Below the pieces are notes generated by a model. That model was not told the DNA's origin. It saw nothing but the letters and a program-made list of their open reading frames with translations, and searched no databases. Shown here piece by piece: positions 38,146-47,444 of a stretch of 64,000 bases of DNA. This DNA is from Rhizobium sp. BK316 (GTDB taxonomy: Bacteria; Pseudomonadota; Alphaproteobacteria; Rhizobiales; Rhizobiaceae), in contig NZ_JACHZR010000004.1 of assembly GCF_014193695.1 (NCBI RefSeq), positions 310,001-374,000 of the forward strand, given 5' to 3'. Numbering within the stretch: the first letter of the stretch is position 1; every line of letters begins with the position of its first letter. A program made the position numbers and the translations under genes.

Positions 38146-38997
38146 ATGGTGGGTGAAACGGCATGGGCGCTTTATGAAACCCGTCTGAGACGGGTTTCGG
38201 CCTATATCCACGATCATCTCGACGAGGATCTGGATATGGAGCGGCTTGCCGACATCGCCTGCCTGTCGAGTTACCACTGGCACCGGATCTATCGGGCGAT
38301 TTACGGCGAGACGTTGGCGGCAACCGTCAAGCGGCTGCGGCTGCATCGCGCGGCGGGCGATATCGTCCGCACGGATCTTGATGTCGGCGAGATTGCGAAG
38401 CGATCAGGCTATCCCAATCTCCAATCCTTCAACCGCATCTTCAAATCGGTCTTTGGCATGCCGCCGGCACGCTACCGGAAAGAGGGAAGCCACACGCAGT
38501 TCGAACCCTCAACCTCCGGAAAGGCGACAGCCATGTTTGATGTCACCCTGAAAACCATCCCGCCGCTCGAATTGGTCGGCGTTCCCCATACCGGCTCCTA
38601 TATGGAGATCGGCAAGGCCTTCGAGACGCTGTTCGGCACGCTCTATGCCCGCGGGCTCGCAAAACCCGAGATGCGGATGATCGGCGTCTATCTCGATGAT
38701 CCCGATCTCGTGCAGCCCGAAAATCTGCGCTCTGTCGCCTGTGTCGCGGCCGGCGAAGAGACGACCGCCAACGCACCGCTGGAGCGGCGCATCGTGGAGG
38801 GCGGCGACTATGCCGTGCTGCACCACAAGGGGCCTTACGCCGATATGTACAAGGCCTATCAGTGGCTCTACGCCCAGTGGCTGCCTGCCTCCGGCCGGCA
38901 GATCCGGGATCGCGTCATGTTCGAGGAATATCTCAACAATCCGCGCGAAGTCGCGCCGACCGAATTGCGGACGGATATCTACATGCCGCTGGCATAA
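38146..38997 (+). CDS. AraC-family regulator with C-terminal GyrI-like domain
   Basis: 283 residues. The N-terminal 110 residues hold two helix-turn-helix units of the AraC type (L-A-D-I-A-C-L-S-S-Y-H-W-H-R-I and I-A-K-R-S-G-Y-P-N-L-Q-S-F-N-R-I-F-K). The rest is a GyrI-like/effector-binding domain (I-P-P-L-E-L-V-G-V-P-H-T-G and Y-A-V-L-H-H-K-G-P-Y), as in Rob- and BltR-type proteins that bind small hydrophobic ligands. It may control an efflux or stress gene elsewhere. An AAAGGG precedes the ATG at 38146. It is convergent with the GST gene, only 9 bases away. Confidence 0.88.
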   Translation: MVGETAWALYETRLRRVSAYIHDHLDEDLDMERLADIACLSSYHWHRIYRAIYGETLAATVKRLRLHRAAGDIVRTDLDVGEIAKRSGYPNLQSFNRIFKSVFGMPPARYRKEGSHTQFEPSTSGKATAMFDVTLKTIPPLELVGVPHTGSYMEIGKAFETLFGTLYARGLAKPEMRMIGVYLDDPDLVQPENLRSVACVAAGEETTANAPLERRIVEGGDYAVLHHKGPYADMYKAYQWLYAQWLPASGRQIRDRVMFEEYLNNPREVAPTELRTDIYMPLA

Positions 38998-39006
38998 ACG
39001 AAACGC

Positions 39007-39636
39007 TCAGGCAGCCTGCATGGCCTTTGCCGCCTCATCATCGAGCGCGGTTGCCCGCTTATAGGCATCGCGTTCGGCAAGGCGGCCGAAATAATCGACA
39101 AAGGCCTGGCGCTTTTCGATACTGCCGAAGGCGAGACCCCAGCCGACATGCGAGCCGACGTAGACGTCGGCAGCCGTGAAACGTTTGCCGGCGATATAGG
39201 GAGAGGCGGCCAAAATAGCCTTTTCCAGCGTGCCCATGACATCGCCGAAAGAGCCGCAGCCTGCCATGCGGAGTCGCTCCTGCGGGATTTCGAAGCCGAG
39301 CGCCTTCAGCGTGACGGACGCTTCCAGCGGCCCGGCGGCGAAAAACATCCAGCGGTAATAATCGGCGCGTTCATCGGGCTGCGGGCCGAGCCTTGCCTGC
39401 GGAAAAGTGTCCGCAAGATACGCACAGATCGCCGCGCATTCCGTCACGATCGTCTTCCCATGACGGATCGCCGGCACCTTGCCCATCGGGTTGACGGACA
39501 GATAGCCCGGCTCCTTCATCGTTCCGCCGAAGGTCAGGATTTCGGTATGATATGGGACGCCGGTTTCTTCCAGCATCCACCGTGCTATCCGGCCGCGCGA
39601 CATCGGGTTGGTGTAGAAGGTGATTTCGTCGGTCAT
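39007..39636 (-). CDS. Glutathione S-transferase family protein
   Basis: 209 residues: N-terminal thioredoxin-like domain beginning I-T-F-Y-T-N-P-M-S-R-G-R-I-A-R-W and including N-P-M-G-K-V-P-A-I (cis-proline), T-E-C-A-A-I (glutathione glutamate contact), then the all-helical C-terminal domain. The serine in the N-P-M-S-R-G segment is the likely catalytic residue. The substrate is unknown. GAGAGAGGAGAG precedes the ATG at 39636. The frame of the upstream small gene runs 266 bases into it. Confidence 0.88.
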   Translation of the reverse strand: MTDEITFYTNPMSRGRIARWMLEETGVPYHTEILTFGGTMKEPGYLSVNPMGKVPAIRHGKTIVTECAAICAYLADTFPQARLGPQPDERADYYRWMFFAAGPLEASVTLKALGFEIPQERLRMAGCGSFGDVMGTLEKAILAASPYIAGKRFTAADVYVGSHVGWGLAFGSIEKRQAFVDYFGRLAERDAYKRATALDDEAAKAMQAA

Positions 39637-39922
39637 CGTGCTCTCCTCTCTCCCATGCTCTTTTCGTAGCACTGGCACGGGAGATTTCAACCTTTGGCGC
39701 CGGCGGCGCCTTCACGGCTGCGCGGGGAATGATTTCGGTCGAGGGGAGCGCGTCTGCAGTCGCGGCCGGACCGGCAGGCGAGCGAAAACGCTGATTATAG
39801 TGCTGGGTCTGGGTCTCGAGTAACGCGAGATCGAGATAGAAGACAATCATATCCTGACCCTCGCGACGCGCGAGCAGCCTTACAAGTTGCAGGAATTCGG
39901 GGACAAAACTCTTCTTGGCCAT
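39371..39922 (-). CDS. Hypothetical protein, frame overlapping the GST gene
   Basis: A frame of 183 codons begins at an ATG with an ideal GGAGG six bases before it. Its first 75-90 residues look like a real protein (M-A-K-K-S-F-V-P-E-F-L-Q-L-V-R-L-L, then D-M-I-V-F-Y-L-D-L-A-L-L-E-T). The last 88 codons run inside the GST gene in another frame and have the Arg-rich look of a shadow. Either the natural stop was lost by mutation or a frameshift, or the overlap is real. No function is recognised. Confidence 0.5.
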   Translation of the reverse strand: MAKKSFVPEFLQLVRLLARREGQDMIVFYLDLALLETQTQHYNQRFRSPAGPAATADALPSTEIIPRAAVKAPPAPKVEISRASATKRAWERGEHDDRRNHLLHQPDVARPDSTVDAGRNRRPISYRNPDLRRNDEGAGLSVRQPDGQGAGDPSWEDDRDGMRGDLCVSCGHFSAGKARPAAR

Positions 39923-40034
39923 CAGAACCTCCATGCCTAGGCGAGTTTCTGAATAGGCCTTGCAACTTACGCGAGGCTTACTTTTTAAAGTAATTGCTAA
40001 TTTAGGAGCGGAAGCCAATTTCGCCGGATAACAA

Positions 40035-40060
40035 AAAACCCGGCGCGAAGGCCGGGTTTT
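40035..40060 (-). terminator. Intrinsic terminator after icd
   Basis: AAAACCCGGC and GCCGGGTTTT arms around a six-base loop; on the minus strand it continues into TTTTTTG, 24 bases past the icd stop. It could also stop plus-strand transcripts. Confidence 0.9.
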
Positions 40061-40083
40061 CCGATTGTCTATCCGAGCAGGGC

Positions 40084-41295
40084 TCAGGCCATTGCGGCCT
40101 GTAGGTTCTGGTCGATCTTGTCGAGGAAAGCCGTCGTGGAGAGCCACGGCTGATCCGGGCCGATGAGAAGCGCCAGGTCCTTGGTCATGAATCCGGATTC
40201 GACGGTATCGACGCAGACCTTTTCCAGTGTGGAAGCAAAGCGGGCGAGCTCGGCATTGTCGTCGAGCTTGGCGCGGTGCGCGAGGCCACGGGTCCAGGCG
40301 AAGATGGAAGCGATCGAGTTCGTCGAGGTTTCCTGGCCCTTCTGGTGCTGGCGATAGTGGCGGGTGACCGTGCCGTGAGCGGCTTCGGCTTCAACCGTCT
40401 TGCCATCGGGCGTCAGGAGAACCGAGGTCATCAGGCCGAGCGAGCCGAAGCCCTGGGCAACCGTGTCGGACTGGACGTCGCCGTCATAGTTCTTGCAGGC
40501 CCAGACATAGCCGCCGGACCACTTGAGAGCGGAGGCGACCATGTCGTCGATCAGGCGGTGTTCGTAGGTGATGCCGGCTTCCTTGAACTGATCCTTGAAT
40601 TCGGTCTCGTAGACTTCTTCGAAGATGTCCTTGAAGCGGCCGTCATAAGCCTTGAGGATAGTGTTCTTGGTCGACAGGTAGACCGGCCACTTGCGCATCA
40701 GGCCGTACATCATCGAGGCGCGGGCGAATTCGCGGATCGACTCGTCGAGGTTGTACATGGCCATGGCAACGCCGGCGCCCGGTGCGTTGAAGACTTCCTT
40801 CTCAATGACGGTGCCGTCTTCGCCGACGAACTTGATCGTCAGCTTGCCCTTGCCGGGGAACTTGAAATCGGTTGCGCGATACTGGTCACCGAAAGCGTGA
40901 CGGCCGACGACGATCGGCTGCGTCCAGCCGGGAACGAGGCGGGGAACGTTGCGGCAGATAATCGGCTCGCGGAAGATGACGCCGCCGAGGATGTTGCGAA
41001 TCGTGCCGTTCGGGCTCTTCCACATTTCCTTGAGGTTGAATTCCTTCACACGGGCTTCGTCCGGCGTGATGGTCGCGCACTTGATGCCGACGCCGTACTT
41101 CTTGATGGCGTTGGCGGCATCGACGGTAACCTGGTCGTTGGTGGCGTCGCGGTTTTCGACCGAGAGGTCATAATAGTCGATATCGAGGTCGAGATACGGA
41201 TGGATCAGCTTGTCCTTGATGAGCTGCCAAATGATGCGAGTCATTTCATCGCCGTCGAGATCGGCGACGGGATTGGCGACCTTGATCTTCTTCAT
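40084..41295 (-). CDS. icd: NADP-dependent isocitrate dehydrogenase (eukaryote-like homodimer)
   Basis: 403 residues of the IDP type also found in eukaryotic mitochondria and cytosol rather than the E. coli Icd type. Visible are the N-terminal D-G-D-E-M-T-R-I-I-W and the I-K-F-V-G-E-D-G segment, S-P-N-G-T-I-R-N substrate loop, and E-A-A-H-G-T-V-T-R-H-Y cofactor-binding motif. It makes 2-oxoglutarate and NADPH in the TCA cycle. It is monocistronic, with its own terminator and a 190-base upstream region shared with a divergent secreted protein gene. Confidence 0.96.
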   Translation of the reverse strand: MKKIKVANPVADLDGDEMTRIIWQLIKDKLIHPYLDLDIDYYDLSVENRDATNDQVTVDAANAIKKYGVGIKCATITPDEARVKEFNLKEMWKSPNGTIRNILGGVIFREPIICRNVPRLVPGWTQPIVVGRHAFGDQYRATDFKFPGKGKLTIKFVGEDGTVIEKEVFNAPGAGVAMAMYNLDESIREFARASMMYGLMRKWPVYLSTKNTILKAYDGRFKDIFEEVYETEFKDQFKEAGITYEHRLIDDMVASALKWSGGYVWACKNYDGDVQSDTVAQGFGSLGLMTSVLLTPDGKTVEAEAAHGTVTRHYRQHQKGQETSTNSIASIFAWTRGLAHRAKLDDNAELARFASTLEKVCVDTVESGFMTKDLALLIGPDQPWLSTTAFLDKIDQNLQAAMA

Positions 41296-41486
41296 GTATC
41301 TGCCTCGTAAGCTTAAGAAAGGGACAGCTGCCCCGGGTGGGTGATGTGGGTCCGGAGCGCTATAGCATTGTGAGCAGGGAACGCAAAGCCGAACGGGCGG
41401 GACCGTGACGTTTTTGCCGCCATTGCCAAGTGCTGGAAAACGGCTAGTCTCGCCGGCATAAGCCCCCGAGTCCCGGACATTTTGCC

Positions 41487-42029
41487 ATGAAGAAGATCGC
41501 CGTTCTGTTTGCCGGCCTCATTGCCGCACTGTCTGTCGCCCCTGGCCTTTCGCTTGCGGCCGATGCCACTGCGCCGGTCAAGGAAATCATTGATGATACG
41601 AAGAAGAACTGGGCGAGCGACGCCAGCGACTGGATCGATATTTTCGAAGAGAGCAGGCTCGTCCGTCTCTACAGCAAGGACTTCGGCGACAAATACAGAG
41701 CAGCCGCCAAGAATCCGGCCGCCGACGAGGATGGCATTTCACCCTTCGACTATGATGTGATCGTCAACGGCCAGGATGCCTGCCCGCTGCAGGACCTCTC
41801 CATCGGAAGCGGCCAGCCGGTCAACGGCACGACAGAGGTGACGGCGAAATTCAAGGCGGCGACCTGCATGGAAGGCACCCCCAACAGCGATGCCTTCACG
41901 ACCGTTCGTTTCGAAGTGATCGAGGAGAACGAAAAGGCCGTCATCGACGATATCATGGTCCAGGGCGAAGAGGGCCAGGGACCGATCTCGCTCAAGGAAG
42001 CCATGGTGCAGATCGCCAACGGCGAGTGA
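41487..42029 (+). CDS. Secreted hypothetical protein
   Basis: 180 residues with a clear signal peptide (M-K-K-I-A-V-L-F-A-G-L-I-A-A-L, cleavage near S-L-A-A-D). The mature protein is acidic, has two cysteines (D-A-C-P-L and A-T-C-M-E) likely to form a disulphide, and resembles small periplasmic DUF3828-like proteins, though I cannot assign the family. The gene is divergent from icd and precedes the FUSC transporter by about 100 bases. Confidence 0.75.
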   Translation: MKKIAVLFAGLIAALSVAPGLSLAADATAPVKEIIDDTKKNWASDASDWIDIFEESRLVRLYSKDFGDKYRAAAKNPAADEDGISPFDYDVIVNGQDACPLQDLSIGSGQPVNGTTEVTAKFKAATCMEGTPNSDAFTTVRFEVIEENEKAVIDDIMVQGEEGQGPISLKEAMVQIANGE

Positions 42030-42136
42030 TGCCAGGGGCCACCGACCGGTGACACCAGGGCGATTTGATTTTTACCGAGGCGGCGGTATCTCGCTCTCGG
42101 GTTTGCCGCATCCGGCGAGCATGAGGACTGGCAAGG

Positions 42137-44173
42137 GTGATTTCCGGCTTTGAGTTCCGAGACTGGCTGCTTGCCAATGATCCGGCGCTGTCGCGCCTGC
42201 GCATGGGCACGCGGGTTACGCTGTCGATCCTGCTCTCCTTCGCGATCCTGCTTTTGATCCACATGCTCATCGTGCCGCTACCGACCGCGTCCTATGGTCT
42301 CGGCATCGTGCTGTCGATCGAAGGCGGAGTCGCGGTGCGCGACAAGGGCTCGACGCGCCAGCTCATCACCAGGCTGCTCGGCTGTCTTGCAAGCCTTGTC
42401 GTCGTCGGTATTGCGGCGGCCTTGGAGTCGCAACGCGTTCTCTCGGATTTCGTCTTCCTCGTGGTGATCTTCCTCGCCTCATCCGCGCGCGTCTACGGCC
42501 CGCGCGGCTTTGCGATCGGCATGTTCGCTTTCACCTCCTATTTCCTGGGCGCCTACTTCCACCCGACGATCAGGGAATTGCCTGTCGTCCTGATCGGCCC
42601 TGTTGTCTCGGCGCTGGTCAGCCACTGGGTGAGGGCGGTGCTTCTGCCCGACAATTGGCGGCGCGACCTGCTGCGTTCACTGGAGAGCGTGCGGGGCCGC
42701 ATCAACCAGATCCTCTTCAAGCTTGCTGCCCTTGCAGCGGATGGAAAGGTCGAGGAGGCCGACCGGCAGGAGCTGCGCCAGCTGGAAGACCGGTTGAAGG
42801 AAGTGGTGCTGATGGCCGAGAGCTTCATTCCGCGCCCGCCGGGCGGCGTTTTCGATGGCGCTTCAGCACCGGCTGCGGAACTGGCGATCCGGCTGTTCGA
42901 CGCGCATCTGGCGACCGAAAGCGCCATCGTGCTGAGCTATCAAAGTGCGCCATCCTTTGTGCTCGTCCATGCCGTCATCGAGGATGACAAAGCCGTGCTA
43001 TCTGCGCAGGAAAAGGCAGTCGCCGATATGGAAGGCCAGCCGCGGGGCGAGACGGCGCGGGCGCTGCTCTGGCTCGGAGCGGCACGCCGGCAGCTCGTCG
43101 AAACGATCGATACCGGGCGCAGGACGAATTTTGCCGAGATCGCCTCTATCGAGGAAGTCAGCACGCCCACGGCAGTCGACTTCTCACTGAAGAACCCGGT
43201 GATGCGTTCTGCCCTGCAGATCACGCTGGCGGCGGCGATTGCCATGACGCTCGGGCTGGCGCTGTCGCGCGAGCGCTGGTTCTGGGCGGTGCTGGCATCC
43301 TTCCTCGTCTTCAGCAATACCAATTCGCGCGGGGACACGGCCATCAAGGCGCTGCAGCGCTCGATCGGCACGCTGTTCGGCATCGCCTTCGGCCTGTTGC
43401 TGGCCTCATTGCTTTCCCACCAGATGGGTATTGCCATTGCCGTTTCGTTCGTCTGCGTCTTCCTCGCCTTCTACTTCCTGCAGATTTCCTATGCGACGAT
43501 GACCTTCTTCATCTCGATCGTGCTCTGCCTGGTCTATGGCATGATGGGGGTCCTGACTTTCGATCTCCTGAAGCTGCGACTGGAGGAAACGCTGATCGGC
43601 GCGGTCGCTGGAACGCTGGTGGCCTTCCTCGTCCTGCCGGCACGCACGCGCGGGACACTCGATGCGGCGCTCGCCAAATGGTTCGAGACCCTGAAGGAGT
43701 TGCTATCGGCAGTATCGGACAAGAAGAGCCAGCCGGAACTGATCGTCATCTCGCAGAAGGTCGATGCCTGCTACCGCGACATTACGCTTGCCGCACGCCC
43801 GCTCGGCTCCACATGGTCCATTGTCACCCGGCCGGGACGGATCCGCCAGACACTGGCAATCTTCCTGTCGGTCACCTACTGGTCGCGTGTTCTGGCACGA
43901 AACCACCATGCCGATGCCGTCGATGACGATCTGAAACGCAGGATCGCTGCCGATATCGGCATGCTGGATACGGCGGCACCCCGCGGCTCGGACTGTTTCC
44001 TGATCACCCGAAAGCAGATTCGACCGACCGGCCAGCACCTGCCGCTCTGGCACGAGGGCGCCCGGCTGGCAGTGGAGATGATCGGCTCCACGCTGGCGCG
44101 GCTCTACCCGACGGAGACGCAGGACTTGCCGTTTGCGGCCGGCAAAGCTATTGCGCCCGTAAATCAGGAATAG
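42137..44173 (+). CDS. FUSC-family membrane protein (aromatic acid exporter type)
   Basis: 678 residues in the FUSC/AaeB layout: a first group of about six membrane helices (37-175), a cytoplasmic middle part (180-350), a second group of about six helices (355-500), then a C-terminal cytoplasmic domain. Such proteins export aromatic acids or similar compounds, often with a periplasmic adaptor; no adaptor gene is visible here. The start is a GTG at 42137. It ends eight bases before the TrmJ-like gene. Confidence 0.85.
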   Translation: MISGFEFRDWLLANDPALSRLRMGTRVTLSILLSFAILLLIHMLIVPLPTASYGLGIVLSIEGGVAVRDKGSTRQLITRLLGCLASLVVVGIAAALESQRVLSDFVFLVVIFLASSARVYGPRGFAIGMFAFTSYFLGAYFHPTIRELPVVLIGPVVSALVSHWVRAVLLPDNWRRDLLRSLESVRGRINQILFKLAALAADGKVEEADRQELRQLEDRLKEVVLMAESFIPRPPGGVFDGASAPAAELAIRLFDAHLATESAIVLSYQSAPSFVLVHAVIEDDKAVLSAQEKAVADMEGQPRGETARALLWLGAARRQLVETIDTGRRTNFAEIASIEEVSTPTAVDFSLKNPVMRSALQITLAAAIAMTLGLALSRERWFWAVLASFLVFSNTNSRGDTAIKALQRSIGTLFGIAFGLLLASLLSHQMGIAIAVSFVCVFLAFYFLQISYATMTFFISIVLCLVYGMMGVLTFDLLKLRLEETLIGAVAGTLVAFLVLPARTRGTLDAALAKWFETLKELLSAVSDKKSQPELIVISQKVDACYRDITLAARPLGSTWSIVTRPGRIRQTLAIFLSVTYWSRVLARNHHADAVDDDLKRRIAADIGMLDTAAPRGSDCFLITRKQIRPTGQHLPLWHEGARLAVEMIGSTLARLYPTETQDLPFAAGKAIAPVNQE

Positions 44174-44180
44174 GAAGCAC

Positions 44181-45011
44181 ATGGCGGGTACGAACAGCGA
44201 GCGTCAACTTCTGGCCGAAGGGCCTGTCATCATTCTGGTCGAGCCGCAGATGGGCGAGAATATCGGCATGGTGGCGCGCGCCATGGCGAATTTCGGCCTG
44301 GCCGATCTGCGCCTCGTCAATCCGCGTGACGGCTGGCCGAACGAGAAGGCGCAGGCCGCAGCCTCCAAGGCCGATCACGTGATCGAGGGCACGCAGGTCT
44401 TCGCCACGCTGGAAGAGGCGATTGCCGATCTCAATTTCGTCTATGCGACGACGGCGCGCAGCCGCGACAATTACAAACCGGTGCGCTCGCCGGTCTTTGC
44501 CGCACAAACGCTGCGCAGCCGATTTCGGGCAGGCGAGGCGACCGGCATCCTGTTCGGCCGCGAGCGCTGGGGGCTGACCAACGAGGAAGTGGCGCTTGCC
44601 GACGAGATCGTCACTTTCCCGGTCAATCCGGCTTTTGCCTCACTCAACATCGCCCAGGCCGTGCTGCTCATGTCCTATGAATGGATGAAATCGAGCATGG
44701 AGGATCTGCAAGCCGTGCCATTCCAGGCGCTCGAGCAGCGCCCGTCCACCAAGGAGCAGCTTTTCGGCCTGTTCGACCAGCTGGAAGAGGCGCTGGATTC
44801 GCGCAACTATTTCCACCCGCCCTCGAAAAAGCCGAAAATGGTCGACAATCTGCGTGCAGTCCTCTCCCGCCGGGCCTTCACGGAACAGGAAATCAGCGTG
44901 TTGCGCGGCGTCATCTCCTCCCTCGACCGCTTCTCGCGCAACAGTCCGCGCAAAGGCGGTTTCACCAGATCCGGCAAGGGTGCCCCGACTGATGACAGCG
45001 CCGACAAATGA
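44181..45011 (+). CDS. TrmJ-type SPOUT RNA methyltransferase
   Basis: 276 residues. The N-terminal 160 residues are a SPOUT/TrmH domain: I-I-L-V-E-P-Q-M-G-E-N-I-G-M-V-A-R-A-M (motif 1), G-I-L-F-G-R-E-R-W-G-L-T-N-E-E (motif 2), and N-P-A-F-A-S-L-N-I-A-Q-A-V (motif 3, the SAM knot). The C-terminal helical extension fits TrmJ, which makes 2'-O-methyl at tRNA position 32. Other rRNA or tRNA targets are possible. It overlaps murI by 20 bases. Confidence 0.88.
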   Translation: MAGTNSERQLLAEGPVIILVEPQMGENIGMVARAMANFGLADLRLVNPRDGWPNEKAQAAASKADHVIEGTQVFATLEEAIADLNFVYATTARSRDNYKPVRSPVFAAQTLRSRFRAGEATGILFGRERWGLTNEEVALADEIVTFPVNPAFASLNIAQAVLLMSYEWMKSSMEDLQAVPFQALEQRPSTKEQLFGLFDQLEEALDSRNYFHPPSKKPKMVDNLRAVLSRRAFTEQEISVLRGVISSLDRFSRNSPRKGGFTRSGKGAPTDDSADK

Positions 45012-45792
45012 GCTGAAACCCGTCCTCGTTTTCGATTCAGGCATCGGCGGGCTGACCGTGCTGCGCGAAGCGCGCGTGCTGATGCCGGAACGCGGCTTCA
45101 TCTATATTGCCGACGATGCCGGCTTTCCCTATGGCGGCTGGGAAGAGCAGGCGCTGAAGGAGCGGATCATCGGCCTCTTCGCCAAGCTGCTCGAAGACTA
45201 CGATCCGGAAGTCTGCATCATCGCCTGCAACACCGCCTTTACGCTTGTGGGTGCGGATCTGCGCGCCGCCTTTCCGCAGATGACCTTCGTCGGCACGGTG
45301 CCCGCCATCAAGCCTGCCGCCGAGCGCACGCGCTCCGGCCTCGTCTCGGTGCTTGCCACGCCCGGCACGGTCAAGCGCGCCTATACGCGCGATCTCATCC
45401 AGTCCTTCGCCCAGCAATGCCATGTGCGGCTGGTCGGCTCGGAAAACCTGGCGCGCATGGCGGAGGCCTATATTCGCGGCGACGCCGTTTCCGACGATGC
45501 AGTGCTCACCGAGATCGACCAATGCTTCGTCGAGAAGGATGGTCGCAAGACCGATATCGTCGTGCTGGCCTGCACGCATTATCCCTTCATGGCCAACCTA
45601 TTCCGCAGGCTGGCGCCCTGGCCAGTGGACTGGCTGGATCCGGCGGAAGCCATTGCGCGGCGCGCACGGACGCTGGTGCCGCAGGTGGCAGACGCCGTTC
45701 ATCCCGACAATTTCGACTTTGCCATCTTCACGTCGGGCAATCCGGATTTCGCTACCCGGCGGCTGATGCAGGGTTTCGGGCTAAACGCCTGA
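44992..45792 (+). CDS. murI: Glutamate racemase
   Basis: 266 residues with the two-cysteine active site of MurI: D15 in F-D-S-G-I-G-G, the first cysteine in I-A-C-N-T-A-F, the second in L-A-C-T-H-Y-P-F. It supplies D-glutamate for peptidoglycan. The ATG at 44992 lies inside the end of the methyltransferase gene, implying coupled translation; a longer frame from 44854 would be entirely within that gene and looks like a shadow. Confidence 0.95.
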   Translation: MTAPTNELKPVLVFDSGIGGLTVLREARVLMPERGFIYIADDAGFPYGGWEEQALKERIIGLFAKLLEDYDPEVCIIACNTAFTLVGADLRAAFPQMTFVGTVPAIKPAAERTRSGLVSVLATPGTVKRAYTRDLIQSFAQQCHVRLVGSENLARMAEAYIRGDAVSDDAVLTEIDQCFVEKDGRKTDIVVLACTHYPFMANLFRRLAPWPVDWLDPAEAIARRARTLVPQVADAVHPDNFDFAIFTSGNPDFATRRLMQGFGLNA

Positions 45793-45900
45793 CAGGGGGC
45801 GGCACAATCCCTGTGGGTTGCCTCAATCAGCCCCTGATATCGGCTGCATTCTTTGATAGACGGAAGCCCGCCATTTCTGGAAGGATGGCACGTCGCTGAT

Positions 45901-47439
45901 TTGAGTCTCTCGAGAGGTTTCGCATTGCAGGTTGGCATCGATATGGGACTGGCGTCCGGCGCTCCGGCGACGCTCGATATCGAGGAGCTGCTGGCAACGC
46001 GTCTGCTCGTGCAGGGCAATTCCGGATCCGGCAAATCGCATCTCTTGCGCCGCCTGCTGGAGCAGTCCGCTCAATGGGTGCAGCAGGTCATCATCGATCC
46101 CGAAGGTGACTTCGTCACGCTGTCCGACCGGTTCGGGCATATCGTCGTGGACGGCGAACGGACGGAGGCCGAGCTTGCCGGCATTGCCAACCGCATTCGC
46201 CAGCACCGCGTTTCCTGCGTGCTGACTCTGGAAGGGCTCGATATCGAGCAGCAGATGAGGGCTGCCGCCGCCTTCCTCAACGGCATGTTCGATGCCGATC
46301 GCGAATATTGGTATCCGGTTCTGGTCGTGGTCGACGAAGCGCAGATGTTTGCGCCGTCGGTCGGCGGCGATGTTTCGGAAGATGCGCGCAAGGCCTCGCT
46401 CGGGGCCATGACCAACCTGATGTGCCGCGGACGAAAGCGCGGGCTCGCCGGTGTCATCGCCACGCAGCGCCTGGCAAAGCTTGCCAAGAATGTCGCGGCT
46501 GAGGCCTCCAACTTCCTGATGGGCCGTACCTTCCTCGATATCGACATGGCGCGCGCTGCCGACCTGCTCGGCATGGATCGCCGCCAGGCGGAAATGTTCC
46601 GCGACCTGAAGCGCGGCAATTTCGTCGCCCTCGGCCCGGCTCTGTCACGCCGACCGCTGCCGATCCAGATCGGCAATGTCGAGACCTCTGCGCGTTCCTC
46701 CAGCCCGAAGTTGATGCCGCTGCCGGATGCGCCTCAGGATGTGGAAGACCTGATCTTCACGCCCGATCCGGAAGAATTCCAGCGACCCATCGTGCGGCGT
46801 GCGCCGCCGGCCCCGCGCCCGACGACCGATATTCTCGCCGAGCTTTCACGCTCGACGCCGGCCGCGAGCCCGATGCAGGCTGCCGAGCCGCGGGTACCGC
46901 AGCCGGAACTGTCAGCCGAAGAGCGTGAGGAGCGGCTAGCCGGCGTGCTCGCCGAAATCCTCGACGATCCAGGCTCCGGCTTCCGCACGGATGCCGTTCT
47001 CTATCAGGATTTCCTGGTAAGATTGCGTATGCGCCGCGTTCCCGGACCGCCGATGTCCCTGCCGGACTTCCGGCGGCGCGTGGCGGTCTCCCGGTCGGGC
47101 GTCGATCCTGACATGGCCGCGAGCGAGGCATGGTCGACAGCGCTTTCGCTTTCCAACGGTGTCACCGATGATCTGCAGGGCGTTTTCCTGATGATGGCGA
47201 AAGCCGCAATCGGTGGCGAGGCCTGCCCCTCCGACGCGCGCATCGCCCGTGCTTACGGCACGCATTCGGCCCGACGCGCACGCCGTCTGCTCGGCTATTT
47301 CGAAGAGCAGGGTCTCATCGTCGTCCACACGGATTTCAGCGGCAAGCGCATTGTTGCCTTTCCGGATCTGCAGGCCGAAACCGCACCGGGTTCGGCCGAT
47401 GCGCCCGACAGCGACGCCCTGAAGAGCGCTGCCGAATAG
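45901..47439 (+). CDS. HerA/FtsK-like P-loop ATPase (DUF853-type)
   Basis: About 512 residues with Walker A G-N-S-G-S-G-K-S (39-46), Walker B V-L-V-V-V-D-E-A-Q, and an arginine-bearing A-T-Q-R-L-A-K-L segment: the HerA-like fold used in DNA translocation and secretion. A Pro-rich linker (about 275-345) leads to a C-terminal winged-helix-like region (A-Y-G-T-H-S-A-R-R-A-R-R-L-L-G). No NurA nuclease or defence partner lies beside it. The start is uncertain: TTG at 45901 is used here; TTG 45853 or 45925 and ATG 45943 are options, none with a strong ribosome-binding site. Confidence 0.82.
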   Translation: MSLSRGFALQVGIDMGLASGAPATLDIEELLATRLLVQGNSGSGKSHLLRRLLEQSAQWVQQVIIDPEGDFVTLSDRFGHIVVDGERTEAELAGIANRIRQHRVSCVLTLEGLDIEQQMRAAAAFLNGMFDADREYWYPVLVVVDEAQMFAPSVGGDVSEDARKASLGAMTNLMCRGRKRGLAGVIATQRLAKLAKNVAAEASNFLMGRTFLDIDMARAADLLGMDRRQAEMFRDLKRGNFVALGPALSRRPLPIQIGNVETSARSSSPKLMPLPDAPQDVEDLIFTPDPEEFQRPIVRRAPPAPRPTTDILAELSRSTPAASPMQAAEPRVPQPELSAEEREERLAGVLAEILDDPGSGFRTDAVLYQDFLVRLRMRRVPGPPMSLPDFRRRVAVSRSGVDPDMAASEAWSTALSLSNGVTDDLQGVFLMMAKAAIGGEACPSDARIARAYGTHSARRARRLLGYFEEQGLIVVHTDFSGKRIVAFPDLQAETAPGSADAPDSDALKSAAE

Positions 47440-47444
47440 GCCTT

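Noticed and set aside
45901..47439. Defence island around the HerA-like ATPase
   Set aside because: Neighbours are murI, a cupin and a MarR regulator; no nuclease, toxin or restriction gene is present.
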